Shown here in pieces: positions 42,601-51,959 of a stretch of DNA of 64,000 nt. Each line of letters begins with the position of its first letter. Within the stretch, counting starts at the first letter, position 1. Source of the stretch: LMUY01 sp964245075 (GTDB taxonomy: Bacteria > Pseudomonadota > Alphaproteobacteria > Acetobacterales > Acetobacteraceae); NCBI GenBank assembly GCA_964245075.1, contig CAXTLC010000003.1, positions 24,760-88,759 on the forward strand. Direction: 5' to 3'. Both the position numbers and the translations under genes were made by a program. The notes under the pieces are model-generated. The model saw only the letters and a list, made by a program, of their open reading frames with translations, made no database searches and was not told where the DNA came from.

Positions 42601-45600
42601 GCGGCCAGCTCGCGCACCGCCGTCGCTTGCGCCCCGGCCCGGACCAGCGCCTCGCGCCAGGGCTGCGCGCCCCGCGGCCGGGCGCCGGGGAACAGCAGGG
42701 CTGCCGTCCGGCTCTGCGCCGGCTCGACCGCCAGCAGCAACCCGCCGGGCGCAAGCAGGCCGAACAACGCCTCCGGCTCAACGGCGGCCAGCGCAGGGAG
42801 GCCGAGCGCCACGTCGAAGCTCTGCCGGTGGTCGGCGCCGACCTCGTGCCAGAGCAGGGTGGAGAAGCCCGGCGCCGCCTCGATCAGCGGTTGCAGTCCG
42901 GCCAGGCCCTCGGCCGTGTCCGCCAGCGCCACCAGCCGCAGCCTCAGCTCGCGCCGCGCCGCCCAGTCGGACACCCGCCGCAGCAGCGCGGGCGAGACGG
43001 CGCCAGCCATCGCCAGCCGCAGGCTCACGCCGGGCTGCAAGTGGCTGGTGGCCTCCTCCAACCCGCGCAGAGCTGCCGCCGCGGCCAGCGCCGCGGCTGG
43101 GGAGAACAGCAGCGCCCCGTCGCGCAACGCCGCCGGCAGCTTGAGCGGGGCAGGGTCATCCGCGTCCAGCCAGGGACCGACCGCGGCCAGCAGGGCGCAT
43201 TCCGCGGCGGCTTCCGGAAGGTCGAAGAACAAGGTCCGCCAGAGTTCGCCCGCCGGCGGCAGGTCGTGCGCCGGGACAAGGCGCCAGCCGTCCCCCCCTG
43301 GCTCGGCCCCCCCTGGCTCGGCCAAGCCGTCCTGCACCAGCCAGGACAGCGCCTGGGTGTGATGGGGCGCCAGGCCCGCGGCGTCCAGCCTGCCGTCCGG
43401 CCCGGCGCGGCGGCTCAGCGCCTCCCAGGCGGTCGCGGCAAGGTAGGCGTCGGCCAGCAGGACGGTGCCCGCCGCACCTTCCTCGCCCGTGGGCAGCGCG
43501 GCCAGCAGGTGCGTGAGCTGGTCCTCCGTGACGGGTTCGGGAAGCGGCTGGGGGCGCTGCCGCAGGCTCGGCACGTGCGCGGTCCACAGCCCGTGCCCGG
43601 CGGCCGCGGGGCTGGCGCCGGGCACGGCGACGAACCAGCATTCCAGCAGCTCGGCGACGATGTCCCCCGCCGCATCCGCCAGCGCGATGTCGGCGCAGAC
43701 CGAACGCGGCCCGGCGTGGCGCGGGCGCAGCAGCGCGCGCGTGGGGTGCGCGCCGGCCGGGCGCAGCAGCCGGACCCGGCCGAAGCGCCAGGGCACCACG
43801 GCACAGCCCGCCGGCAGCCGCTGGTCCGCCAACATGACCAGCAACGCTTGCAGGCAGCCGTCGAGCAGCGCCGGGTCGATCGCGTAGCCGAGCGCCACCC
43901 GGTCCAGCGGCGGCGGCGCCAGGGTCGCGACGCTGTCGGCCGCCGCGCTGCGGTGGACCCCGGCGACGCTGCGGAACGCCGGACCGTATTGCAGCCGCAT
44001 CGCCGCCGCGATGGCATAAACGGCGTCGGCGGTGATGGACCCATCCGGGTCCCCGCCCGGGGGCGCCGGGTCCCACGCCAGCACCGGCGACCGGCGCTGG
44101 CTCCCGAGCACGCGGCAGGTCGCGTGCTGCACCGGCGCTTCCTCCACCAGGCGCTTGCGGCTGTTCAGCTCGAAGGCGCCGTCCGGGCCGACCACGCTGC
44201 GGCAGGCACGGTCCGTGCCCCGCTCCAGCAGCAGCGGGCGGCTGATCTCCAGGTCCTGCAACTCCAGCACGGCCGCTTCGGGATGCAGCGCCCGCGCCGC
44301 GGCCCACGCCATGTCGATGATCGCCGCGGCGGGCAGCACCGGCACGGCGTCGACGACGTGGTCGGCAAGCCACGGCTCGGTGGCGGTGGACAGGTCCGCG
44401 GTCCAGGTGGCCGGCGCCAGGGGGTCGCGGAAGCCGAGCAGCGGGTGCTGGCGGAGCGGGTTGGCCAGCTCGACGCCCTCGGCGGTGCGCACCGGGCGGA
44501 ACTGCTGGTGCTGCCAAGGGTAGCGCGGCAGCCCGCGGGGGGAGAACGCGCCGGCCAGGGCGGGAGCGGCGCTGATGTCCGCGCCGGCAACGTGGCAGGA
44601 CGCGGCGATGGCGGCGAACGGGTCGAGCCCGGCGGGCCGGCGCGACAGGGACGGAAGCACCTGGCCGGGCTGCCCGGCGCGCACCAGCGCTTCCCGCAGG
44701 AAGGATTGCAGCACCGGCTGCGGCCCGATCTCCAGCATGATCCGCGCGCCGCCGCCGGCCAGCCGGTCGAGCGCGGCGCTGAACAGCACGGGCTGGCGCA
44801 CGTTGTTCCACCAGTACTCGGCATCCAGCTCGCCCGCGCCGACCGGCTCGCCCGTGACGGAGGAGACCATGAGGCCGGATGGCGCCGCCGACACGACCGT
44901 GCCGAGCCGCTCCAGCAAAGCCTCGCGAATCCCGTCCATGGCCGGGCTGTGGAAGGCATACTCGAGGTCGAGCATCGTGAACGGCCAGTCCTCGGCGTCG
45001 GCGATGTCGCGAACCCGGCGCAGCGCCGCGTCCGGGCCGGCCAAGGTGACGGAAGCGCGCGCATTGATGGCGGCGACCGCGAGCGGCAGCCCTTCCCGCG
45101 CGATCAGCTCGGAGGCGGACGGGGCGTCGAGCCCCAGGACGCCCATCCGGCCGGCGTCATGAGTCGCCTGCTGCGCGAGGCTGCGGCACACCACGACGTG
45201 GCAGGCGCTGTCGAGCGAGAGCGCCCCGCTGGCCCACGCAGCGGCAACCTCGCCGACGCTGTGGCCGGCATAGGAGGTGGCATGGACGCCCCACCGGCGC
45301 AGCGCCAGGACGCTGGCGACCTGCGCCGCGAACAGGAGTGGCTGGGCGACGCTGGTGTTGCGCAGGTCGGCGGCCAGGCCGGCATCGGTCAGGCGCCGCA
45401 ACACGGACCAGCCGAGTTCCGGCGCCAGCCTGGCGTCCACCTCCGCCACCGCGTCGCGGAAGTCGGTGCTGAGCGCCAAGGCTTCCTGCGCCATGCCGGG
45501 CCACTGGCTGCCATTGCCGGAAAAGACGAAGGCGAGCCCGCCGCGCTCGGCCTGGCCGGTGGCGAGCCCCGGCACCTGCCCTGGGACAGGCCCTCCATCC

Positions 45601-47195
45601 GCGGCGAGGAAGCCGGCAAGCCGCCCCGCCATCTCCGCCGCGCTGCCGCCGGCGACGGCGACGCGGTGGGCATGGTGCTCGCGGCCATGCGCGGCGGCGC
45701 GGAGCAAGGGCGGCAGATCGGCGTCCGGCGCGTTGGCCAGCCGGTCGCGCCAGGACTGCGCGAGGGCCTGCAAAGCCGGGGCGCTGCGCGCCGAGATCAG
45801 CAGCGGCGCCGCACCGGACGGCATGGGGTGCGCGGCCCCGGCAGGCGGTGCGGCGCGGGGGGGCGCGGCGATCACCGCGTGCGCGTTGGTGCCGCCGAAA
45901 CCGAACGAGTTGAGGCCGGCCAGCGCGCCGTTCCCGTCCTCGTCCCCGCCCCCGTCTGGCAGCTCTGGCAGCAACGGACGCACCGCCGTCACCACCTCGA
46001 TGTTCAGGTCGTCGAAGGGGATGCGCGGGTTGGGCACGGTGAAGTTGAGCGAGGCCGGCAGGGTGCCGCGCCGGAAGGCGAGCAGCAGCTTGAGCAGGCC
46101 GGCCAAGCCGCTCGCCGGCTCCAGGTGGCCGATGTTGGACTTCACCGAGCCGATCGGCAGCGGGCGGCGGCGGCGGCGGCCGAGCGCCTCGCCGATCGCG
46201 CCGGCCTCGATCGGGTCGCCGACGGCGGTGCCGGTGCCGTGCGCCTCGAAGTAGCAGAGCGCGTCCGGATTGATGTCCGCCGTGTCGTAGGTGTGGCGGA
46301 GCAGCGCCACCTGGGCGTCCCGGCCCGGCAGGGAGAAGCCGTTCGTGCGGCCGTCCTGGTTGATGCCGGTGGCGCGGATGACGCCGTGGATGGCATCGCC
46401 GTCGGCCAGGGCGCAGCCGAGCGGCTTGAGCATCACGACGGCGCCGCCCTCGCCGCGGACGTAGCCGTCGGCGCCCGCGTCGAACGGGCGGCAGCGTCCG
46501 TTGGGCGACAGCATGGTGGCGCGGGCGAAGCCCACGAAGGATTGCGGCGTCAGCAGCAGGTTGACGCCGCCGACCAGGGCGCAGCCGATCTCCCCGCGGC
46601 GCAACGCCTCGCAGGCCAGGTGCAGCGCCACCAGCGAGGAGGAGCAGGCGGTGTCGACGGTCAGGCTGGGGCCGCGAAGGTCGAACAGGTAGGAGATGCG
46701 GTTCGCCATGGAGGACAGCGCCGCGCCCTGCATGGCGTACGCGTCGAGCGCCGCCGCGTCGGCGAAGGACCGCGCGGCGAAATCCCACGACGAGCCGCCG
46801 ACATAAACGCCCACGCCCGACCCGGCGAGGCGGGACGGCACCGCGCCGGCATCCTCCATCGCCTCGTAGGCGAGTTCCAGCAGCAGGCGCTGCTGCGGGT
46901 CGATGCTGACCGCCTCGCGCGGCGAAACGCCGAAGAACCCGGCGTCGAACCCGTACACGTCAGGCAGGGAGCCCGCGGCGAAGGTGTAGGTCTTGCCAGC
47001 CTGGCCAGGGACGGGATGGAAGAAGCGCGGCTTGGACCAACGGTCGTCCGGCACCTCGCCGATCGCGTCGCGGCCCGACCAGATCAGGTCCCCGAACGCG
47101 TCCAGCCCATTGCTGCCGGGCAGCCGGCAAGCTGCCCCGACGATGGCGACCGCCGCTTGCGTCGTCACGCGCGTGCGGCGTCCCGGTTGCGGCAA
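39694..47195 (-). CDS. Type I reducing polyketide synthase (KS-AT-DH-ER-KR-ACP), RkpA/WcbR-like
   Basis: A single-module synthase of about 2,450 residues before the gap. KS (14-445): Cys184 in DTACSSS, His319 in EAHGTGT, His357 in NIGHLEPASG. AT (553-855): Ser646 in GHSVGE; YAFHSPAMD at 746-754 is intermediate but closer to malonyl-type. DH (915-1195): His946 in DHVVDAVPVLP, where the usual Gly is Ala, and DGCLQ at 1112-1116. About 1400-1500 looks like a decayed methyltransferase. ER (1733-2052): HGGAGGVGLAAIQYA. KR (2073-2320): GGLSGFG, LDD motif at 2164-2166, Tyr in AAYVAANA. ACP: Ser2381 in GVDSLM. All steps of full reduction are present, so a saturated fatty chain is expected, passed to the coupled PLP enzyme. 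Confidence 0.9.
39719..39860. repeat. 15-base tandem repeat interrupted by an assembly gap
   Basis: AAGTCCCCCTGCGGC-type units (15 bases) flank a run of 100 N (39747-39846). On the minus strand they encode repeats of Leu-Pro-Gln-Gly-Asp at the very end of the polyketide synthase. The N run is a placeholder, so true copy number and frame across it are unknown. Reading the PKS frame into the right-hand flank gives LPQGDLPQGALQPELGD and stop. Confidence 0.85.
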
Positions 47196-47580
47196 GGCCG
47201 CCCACGCCGGGTAACGAGTCGATCGGTCATCTCACACGCCCCTAACGCATAAACAATCAGACGTCAGCCCGGCCTGGCGGCGGCCCAGTGCAGCGGCCAG
47301 GCCAATCCGGTCTGAGCAAGGAACAGTCGGCCGAACAACTTTGCAGGATTTTTATATCGGTGGGCGCTGGCGGGGGTAGTGTCGCGGTCTGGATCAGAAA
47401 GCATGCTTTCATCGGTGATCAGGCGGCAGCGTCTGAGTCCAGTCCTTATCGCGGAGTTCCCGGGCGTTGCGGCCAACCATCATAGCAGCGTCACAGGAAT
47501 ATGTCGGGAACGTGACCAAGTTGCAACACAGGCCCGGTTTGTCCCGGGGCAGCTTCAGGTAGGCTGCCGTGCATGGACGC
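47196..47580. promoter_or_regulatory. Leader/promoter region of the polyketide synthase with palindromes
   Basis: No gene is supported here. It should hold the PKS promoter. Visible elements: an inverted repeat GGCCTGGC / GCCAGGCC with a 17-base spacer (47271-47303); an AT-rich stretch, TTTTTATAT (about 47349-47357); a perfect 14-base palindrome GAAAGCATGCTTTC (47397-47410), a possible operator; and GACGCTTAAGCGTC (47576-47589), a perfect palindrome across the stop of the downstream-lying gene. None matches a regulator site I can name. Confidence 0.45.
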
Positions 47581-48552
47581 TTAAGCGTCTCCCACATGCG
47601 TCAGCACGATCTGGCGCAAGCCGAGCTGGCCGGAGATCGTGCCGCTCAGCAGCCAGAGGCGGAACTCGATCCGCTCCTCCGGCCGATCGACCGTCAGGTT
47701 CATCGACGCTTGGAACAGGCCGCCATGCGTCGGCCGGAACTCCACGCGAGCCAGCTTGGTGCTGCCGAGCACCTCGGCAGCCAGCATGGAAGCTGGCACG
47801 TCATTGGGAAAGAAGAGCTGGACGTCCACGCGCCAGCGCCCCGGTGGAAGGTGGAAGTACGGCCCGTAGTACAGCACCCGGGCCGGCCCCGTCGTGTCCA
47901 TGATCGGCGATGCCTGCTCGCCGGGCTGGTCGCCCGAGTAGAAGCAGGTGAGCGGCAGCACGATCGGCCCGCAGGCCGCGCCGGTGGCCAGCGCCAGCAT
48001 GGGCGCCAGCACCTGCCGGGTTAGGGCGAGCGCCTGCCCGGTGAGCTGCGGTTCCGGGTCGTGGAGGTCGAGCGCCGCCTCGCAGGGCATGGCGCAGTCC
48101 GGCGGCGGCATGCCGGGCAGGAGATGGCCGGCGATGGCCCGCCGCGTGGCGGCAAGATCCATGGAGGACGAACGCTGGACCAGCAGCGCGCCGCCGGTCT
48201 GCAACGCGGCCGCGAGCGGGGCCAGGGTGGCGGTGAGGTCGCGCGCCACCTCGACCGGCTCGGTGCGGCGGAGCAGCAGGCCGCCGACGGCGGCGGCGGC
48301 GGTATCCAGGAAGATGACGCTGCGGCCGCCTTGCGGCGCCGGGACGGGAACATGGCCGAAACCGATCCGCAAGCCGGGTGCGGCGTCTTCCAGCGGAACC
48401 ACCTGCGTTTCGAGCCCGGCATGCGCCAGGATCTCGCGCACCCAGGACAGGCCCCAATCGGCGAAGGCGCCGGGCAGCCCGATGACCCGCAGGGTTGAAC
48501 GCAGCACGTCGTGAGAGGGCGGCGGGGGGATCTCCAGGTCGGGCGACATCAT
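47581..48552 (-). CDS. Unrecognised protein of the glycan locus
   Basis: Not recognised. A 323-residue, probably cytoplasmic protein. The first half has Rossmann-like alternation (STLRVIGLPGAFADWG, RSVIFLDTAAAAVGG, LQTGGALLVQRSSSMDL). The last 110 residues are a beta-sandwich-like unit with aromatic residues (YYGPYFHLPPGRWRVDVQLFF), reminiscent of the C-terminal extension of the TPR-glycosyltransferase. It overlaps the glycosyltransferase upstream by four bases (ATGA), so it acts in the same process. A sugar-binding or accessory role is inference. Confidence 0.65.
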   Translation of the reverse strand: MMSPDLEIPPPPSHDVLRSTLRVIGLPGAFADWGLSWVREILAHAGLETQVVPLEDAAPGLRIGFGHVPVPAPQGGRSVIFLDTAAAAVGGLLLRRTEPVEVARDLTATLAPLAAALQTGGALLVQRSSSMDLAATRRAIAGHLLPGMPPPDCAMPCEAALDLHDPEPQLTGQALALTRQVLAPMLALATGAACGPIVLPLTCFYSGDQPGEQASPIMDTTGPARVLYYGPYFHLPPGRWRVDVQLFFPNDVPASMLAAEVLGSTKLARVEFRPTHGGLFQASMNLTVDRPEERIEFRLWLLSGTISGQLGLRQIVLTHVGDA

Positions 48553-49892
48553 GCCGGCGCCGTCCTCCGCACGGCGGCGCCGTCCTGCCTTGCCGGCCCG
48601 GCTTCCGCAAAGCCCGCCAGGAACGCGCCGGCGCGGTCGAAGTACTCGGCCTGCGTGAACGGCCGGAAGGCCGCCACCCGCCGCCGCAGCGCTGCCAGGG
48701 CCGGCCCGCCTTCGGCAAGGGCGATGATCTCGGCCGTCCAGGCAGCCTGGTCATGCGGGTCGAGGTAAACCGGCAAGCCGCCCCCCGCCTCGCGGTGCGC
48801 CGGCAGGGCGGAGGCGAGCACGGGCGTGCCCAGGGCCAGCGCCTCGATGATCGGCAACCCGAACCCCTCGGCCAGCGACGGCATCAGCAACGCCCGGGCA
48901 TGCGCCATCAGCGACCGCAGGCTGGGACTCGGCAGGTTCGCCACCGCCACCACGTGCGCCCCCGCCGCCCGCAGCCGTTGCAGGATGGGCGCGCCGCCAT
49001 GGGCAAGCGCCCCGGCAACCACCAGGAAAGGCGTGGCGGCGCCGCGTTCCCGCCCGAGGTCCCGCCAGATGTCGAGCAGCATGGACAGGTTCTTGCGCGG
49101 CTCGATCGCGCCGCAGACGAGGAAATACGGCCTCTCCGCCAACGCCGGGTCAGGCGGCACGGGCGACAGGAACACCGGCCACACCGGCAAGGGGATGCGC
49201 GCCGTCGGCACGGGGGCGTGCCCGCGTTCCGCCAGGGCCGACAGCACCGACTGCGCGGCGCTGTCGGTGGTGACGATCAGGCCCGCGGCCCGGCGGGCGA
49301 CGCTGTGCAGCATCATGCGGTGCGTCCGGTGGCCAAGGCCGGACACGAGATCGCGCCGCTCCACCGGGATCGCGTCGTGCAGCATGAACACCGGCCGGAT
49401 GTCGGGCCGGCGGCGCAGCCAGCGTGTGGTGAACGGCGCAGCCCAGCCGAGCTGCCCGACATTGAGGTACACCGCGCCGCGCGGCGCTTCCGTGACGGCT
49501 GCCTTCCCCCTGGCGATCCCGGTTGCCGCCAGCAAGGTGCGCAGCCGGGGCAGGGCGGCGAGCGAGTTGGGGCTGGACGCCCGCGCCACGGGGGAAGCCG
49601 GCCGCCCGGCAAGGCGCGCCTGCACGTGGGCGAGAACCGGGTCTTCCGCGGTGTCGGCATCCTCCTGCCAGAGCGTCTCCAGCCGGTCGAGGCCGCGGAG
49701 CACGCGGGCGCGGTCGATCAGCCGCGGTCCGTGCGGCGTGGGCAGCACGCCGAAGCAGGGACCGGGCCACCCCGAGCAGAGGAAACGGGCGTAGGCGTGG
49801 TCCACCCGGTCGATGCCGCGCGGCGTGCGCCCCGTCGCGCCGAGGAACAAGCGCAGCACGTCGTGCAGCACGGGGGGCGCGGGTGCGGTCAA
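48549..49892 (-). CDS. Glycosyltransferase family 4/1 protein
   Basis: About 447 residues from TTG 49892; GTG 49871 is an alternative seven codons in. The start lies ten bases after the stop of the phosphatidyltransferase gene. Typical GT-B features: PVFMLHDAIPVERRD (acceptor side), YFLVCGAIEPRKNLSMLLDIW (split, beta-alpha unit of the donor domain) and PSLAEGFGLPIIEALALGTPVLAS (split), which carries the EX7E motif binding the NDP-sugar. No membrane span is visible. It should add a sugar, perhaps mannose- or glucose-like, to the exported glycan or its lipid. Confidence 0.83.
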   Translation of the reverse strand: MTAPAPPVLHDVLRLFLGATGRTPRGIDRVDHAYARFLCSGWPGPCFGVLPTPHGPRLIDRARVLRGLDRLETLWQEDADTAEDPVLAHVQARLAGRPASPVARASSPNSLAALPRLRTLLAATGIARGKAAVTEAPRGAVYLNVGQLGWAAPFTTRWLRRRPDIRPVFMLHDAIPVERRDLVSGLGHRTHRMMLHSVARRAAGLIVTTDSAAQSVLSALAERGHAPVPTARIPLPVWPVFLSPVPPDPALAERPYFLVCGAIEPRKNLSMLLDIWRDLGRERGAATPFLVVAGALAHGGAPILQRLRAAGAHVVAVANLPSPSLRSLMAHARALLMPSLAEGFGLPIIEALALGTPVLASALPAHREAGGGLPVYLDPHDQAAWTAEIIALAEGGPALAALRRRVAAFRPFTQAEYFDRAGAFLAGFAEAGPARQDGAAVRRTAPA

Positions 49893-49902
49893 CGCCTGGG
49901 AG

Positions 49903-50843
49903 CTAACGCGCCGGCTTCCGCTCGGCGGCGTGGGGCGGCAACGCTTCCAGGGTGCCGCGGGGCGGCAACGCTTCCAGGGTGCCGCGGGGCGGCAACGCTT
50001 CCAGGGTGCCGCGNNNNNNNNNNNNNNNNNNNNNNNNNNNNNNNNNNNNNNNNNNNNNNNNNNNNNNNNNNNNNNNNNNNNNNNNNNNNNNNNNNNNNNN
50101 NNNNNNNNNNNNNGGGGCGGCAACGCTTCCAGGGTGCCGCGGGGCGGCAACGCTTCCAGGGTGCCGCGGGGCGGCAACGGCTCCAGGGCCGAGAGCCGGC
50201 GGCTTTCGGTATAGACCCCAGCCACGAACATCACGACGACGACGCAGAACGTGACGGCCACGAACGCGTCGATCGGCGAAAGCGGCCCGACCGGCGTCAC
50301 CACCGTGAACGGCTTCACCAGGAGAAGGGCCAGCGAGTAGCCCAGCAGGCCGAGGCGGATCTCGGTCGGGCCAATGCCGAGGTAGCTTATCTGGAAGGTC
50401 TGCGTCGCCACGGCGCGGATGAAGGTGTAGAGCGCGGCCAGCCAGTAGCTGAGCAGGGCGAGGCAGGCGATGTCGAACCGCATGTAGGGCGACAGGCCGA
50501 GGCCGAAGAAGATCAGCATCTGCGAGACCAGGTCGAGGCTGTGGTCGACGAAGAAGCCGTATCGCGGGCGCTCGAGGCCGCGGAAGCGGGCCAGGCTGCC
50601 GTCGAGGGAATCGCCGAACCAGTTCAGCACCAGGCCCGCGCCCGTCAGCCACAGCATGGCGGGCGAACGCCAGCAGGCGACATAGGCCGCGCCGCAGATC
50701 AGCGACCCCGCCACGCCGAGCAACGTCAGGTGGTCGGAGGTGACGGAAGCGGGCAGCCGGGCAGCCAGCCAGGTGAGCATCTGCCGCTCGTGATGGGCAA
50801 GCCAGGAGCGATGGACGCGGGACACCGTAGCCTGTTGCGGCAT
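49903..50843 (-). CDS. CDP-alcohol phosphatidyltransferase family membrane protein
   Basis: A membrane enzyme with about six hydrophobic segments. The catalytic motif is NWFGDSLDGSLARFRG then GFFVDHSLD (about 70-95), D-x2-DG-x2-AR ... G-x3-D-x3-D, with one extra residue in the middle spacer. After about residue 205 the protein turns into repeats of RGTLEALPP, in which the assembly lies as 100 N, and ends HAAERKPAR then stop. It is distinct from the housekeeping pgsA at 23.1 kb. It would join a CDP-activated lipid to an alcohol; in this locus a lipid anchor or phospho-substituent of the glycan is a fair guess. Confidence 0.8.
49931..50187. repeat. 27-base coding tandem repeat interrupted by an assembly gap
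   Basis: Units of 27 bases (GGGGCGGCAACGCTTCCAGG plus TGCCGCG) occur three times left and about three times right of 100 N at 50014-50113; the rightmost copy is degenerate. On the minus strand they encode nine-residue repeats (RGTLEALPP) at the end of the phosphatidyltransferase. Copy number is unknown because the gap is a placeholder. Confidence 0.88.
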
Positions 50844-50967
50844 GCGCGCTCCTGATCCTGGCCCGCCGGGGCGGGCTATGCTGAGTTACACGCGCGTAAG
50901 TCCGCCGCAACCTACCCCGGCTTTGCCGATCCGGGCAACCGCTGGCCTCAGCCCGCCGCGCGCCGGC

Positions 50968-51951
50968 TCAGGCCGGAGCTGGATCGGCCCGCGGGGTCAC
51001 TGGGCCGGGCTGCCGTGCGGCAAGGGAGTGGGCCTTCTCGTAAACCGCCTGCTCAGCGGCGATCAATGGCGCAAGGTCCGGGTGGGTCCGCAATTCCTCG
51101 AACTGCTCGCGGTGCTGCGCGCGATGCTCCGCGGAGATGCGGGTCCTATTGCGGTGAGGCAGCTTGGGAGAGGTTTCCGCGCCCATCTGGGCGGCAAGGC
51201 GCTGGACAAGCTGGTCGGATGTCGAGGGCATCGCGACCGCGTGCATCTCCCCAAGGTATTCCAAGACGGACGGCAAGCGGTCGAGGAGATCCTCCGTGCG
51301 GGCGATAGGCTGGTCCTGTATCCCGACATGCAGCGAGGCCGTCTGGTAGATCGCGAAGTACGGGTGCGCCAGGATGAAGTCCCGGAAGCTGAGCCGCATC
51401 GCCGCGTGATGGTCCGGCGTGTCCTTGCTCTTACGCGACCAGAGATAGTTGGAGATCACCTGGTCCCGCGGGTCCCGCAGGACCGTGATGATCCGGGCAC
51501 GGCCGCGCAGGCGCAGCATCGCGCCGGTGAGGGGGTGGCCGTAGATGAACTGGCGGGACCGCAACCCCTCCGCCAGCAAGTCATCGACCAGCCCCGTGGA
51601 GATGTTGCCGCCGTCCGTGCGGCACAACTTGGCTGCGGTCAGCGCACGCAAGGCCCGCACGAGGCTGGTGCCGCCTGTTTTCGCGACGTGGTGGAAGCAC
51701 AAGGGCTGCCCCAGCGGCTCGTCGGCCGTGCCACGGGGGCCCAGCCATTGCGCGAGTTGTTCGCCCCGCAGCCGGAGGTAGTCCACCAGGTGGTCCAGCA
51801 TCATCCTGCCGTGCAGGTCCGGCGCGTCTTCCCGTCCGCCTGGAACGGACAGCGGCCCGGGCCTCGGCTGGCTTCCCCCGCCCGTCCAGCCGCTTGAGAT
51901 GGCGTTCGATTGCTGCATGACTGCCCTTGCCTGCTCCCCATAAGGTGACAA
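50968..51951 (-). CDS. Sulfotransferase family protein
   Basis: About 327 residues; MQQSNAISS at residue 12 is an alternative start. The PAPS-binding 5'-phosphosulfate loop is FHHVAKTGGTSLVRA (86-100), and the 3'-phosphate-binding segment is IITVLRDPRDQVISNYL (154-170), with the conserved Arg and Ser. This matches the Golgi-type sulfotransferase-2 family found in bacterial surface-glycan loci. It would sulfate a sugar or lipid hydroxyl. It is on the same strand as the glycosyltransferase genes, at the edge of the locus. Confidence 0.8.
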   Translation of the reverse strand: MSPYGEQARAVMQQSNAISSGWTGGGSQPRPGPLSVPGGREDAPDLHGRMMLDHLVDYLRLRGEQLAQWLGPRGTADEPLGQPLCFHHVAKTGGTSLVRALRALTAAKLCRTDGGNISTGLVDDLLAEGLRSRQFIYGHPLTGAMLRLRGRARIITVLRDPRDQVISNYLWSRKSKDTPDHHAAMRLSFRDFILAHPYFAIYQTASLHVGIQDQPIARTEDLLDRLPSVLEYLGEMHAVAMPSTSDQLVQRLAAQMGAETSPKLPHRNRTRISAEHRAQHREQFEELRTHPDLAPLIAAEQAVYEKAHSLAARQPGPVTPRADPAPA

Positions 51952-51959
51952 GCTCGGGC

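Noticed and set aside
37077..47195. One giant minus-strand frame joining polyketide synthase, PLP enzyme region and beta-helix protein
   Set aside because: It exists only because 100 placeholder N set an arbitrary frame. The PLP enzyme and its start lie in another frame, and the PKS frame ends at a TTGA overlap once the repeat is read correctly.
41064..47252. A plus-strand open frame of about 2,060 codons antisense to the polyketide synthase
   Set aside because: Low-complexity Arg/Gly/Ala/Gln composition with no domain; it is the shadow of GC-rich codons of the real synthase, which has all active-site motifs.
39719..50187. Tandem repeats considered as CRISPR arrays
   Set aside because: Units are directly adjacent without spacers, in frame and coding; no cas genes occur.
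48549..50843. A fusion of phosphatidyltransferase and glycosyltransferase
   Set aside because: The joining frame depends on the length of the N run. Reading the 27-base repeat in phase gives a stop at 49903 and a separate glycosyltransferase start at 49892.
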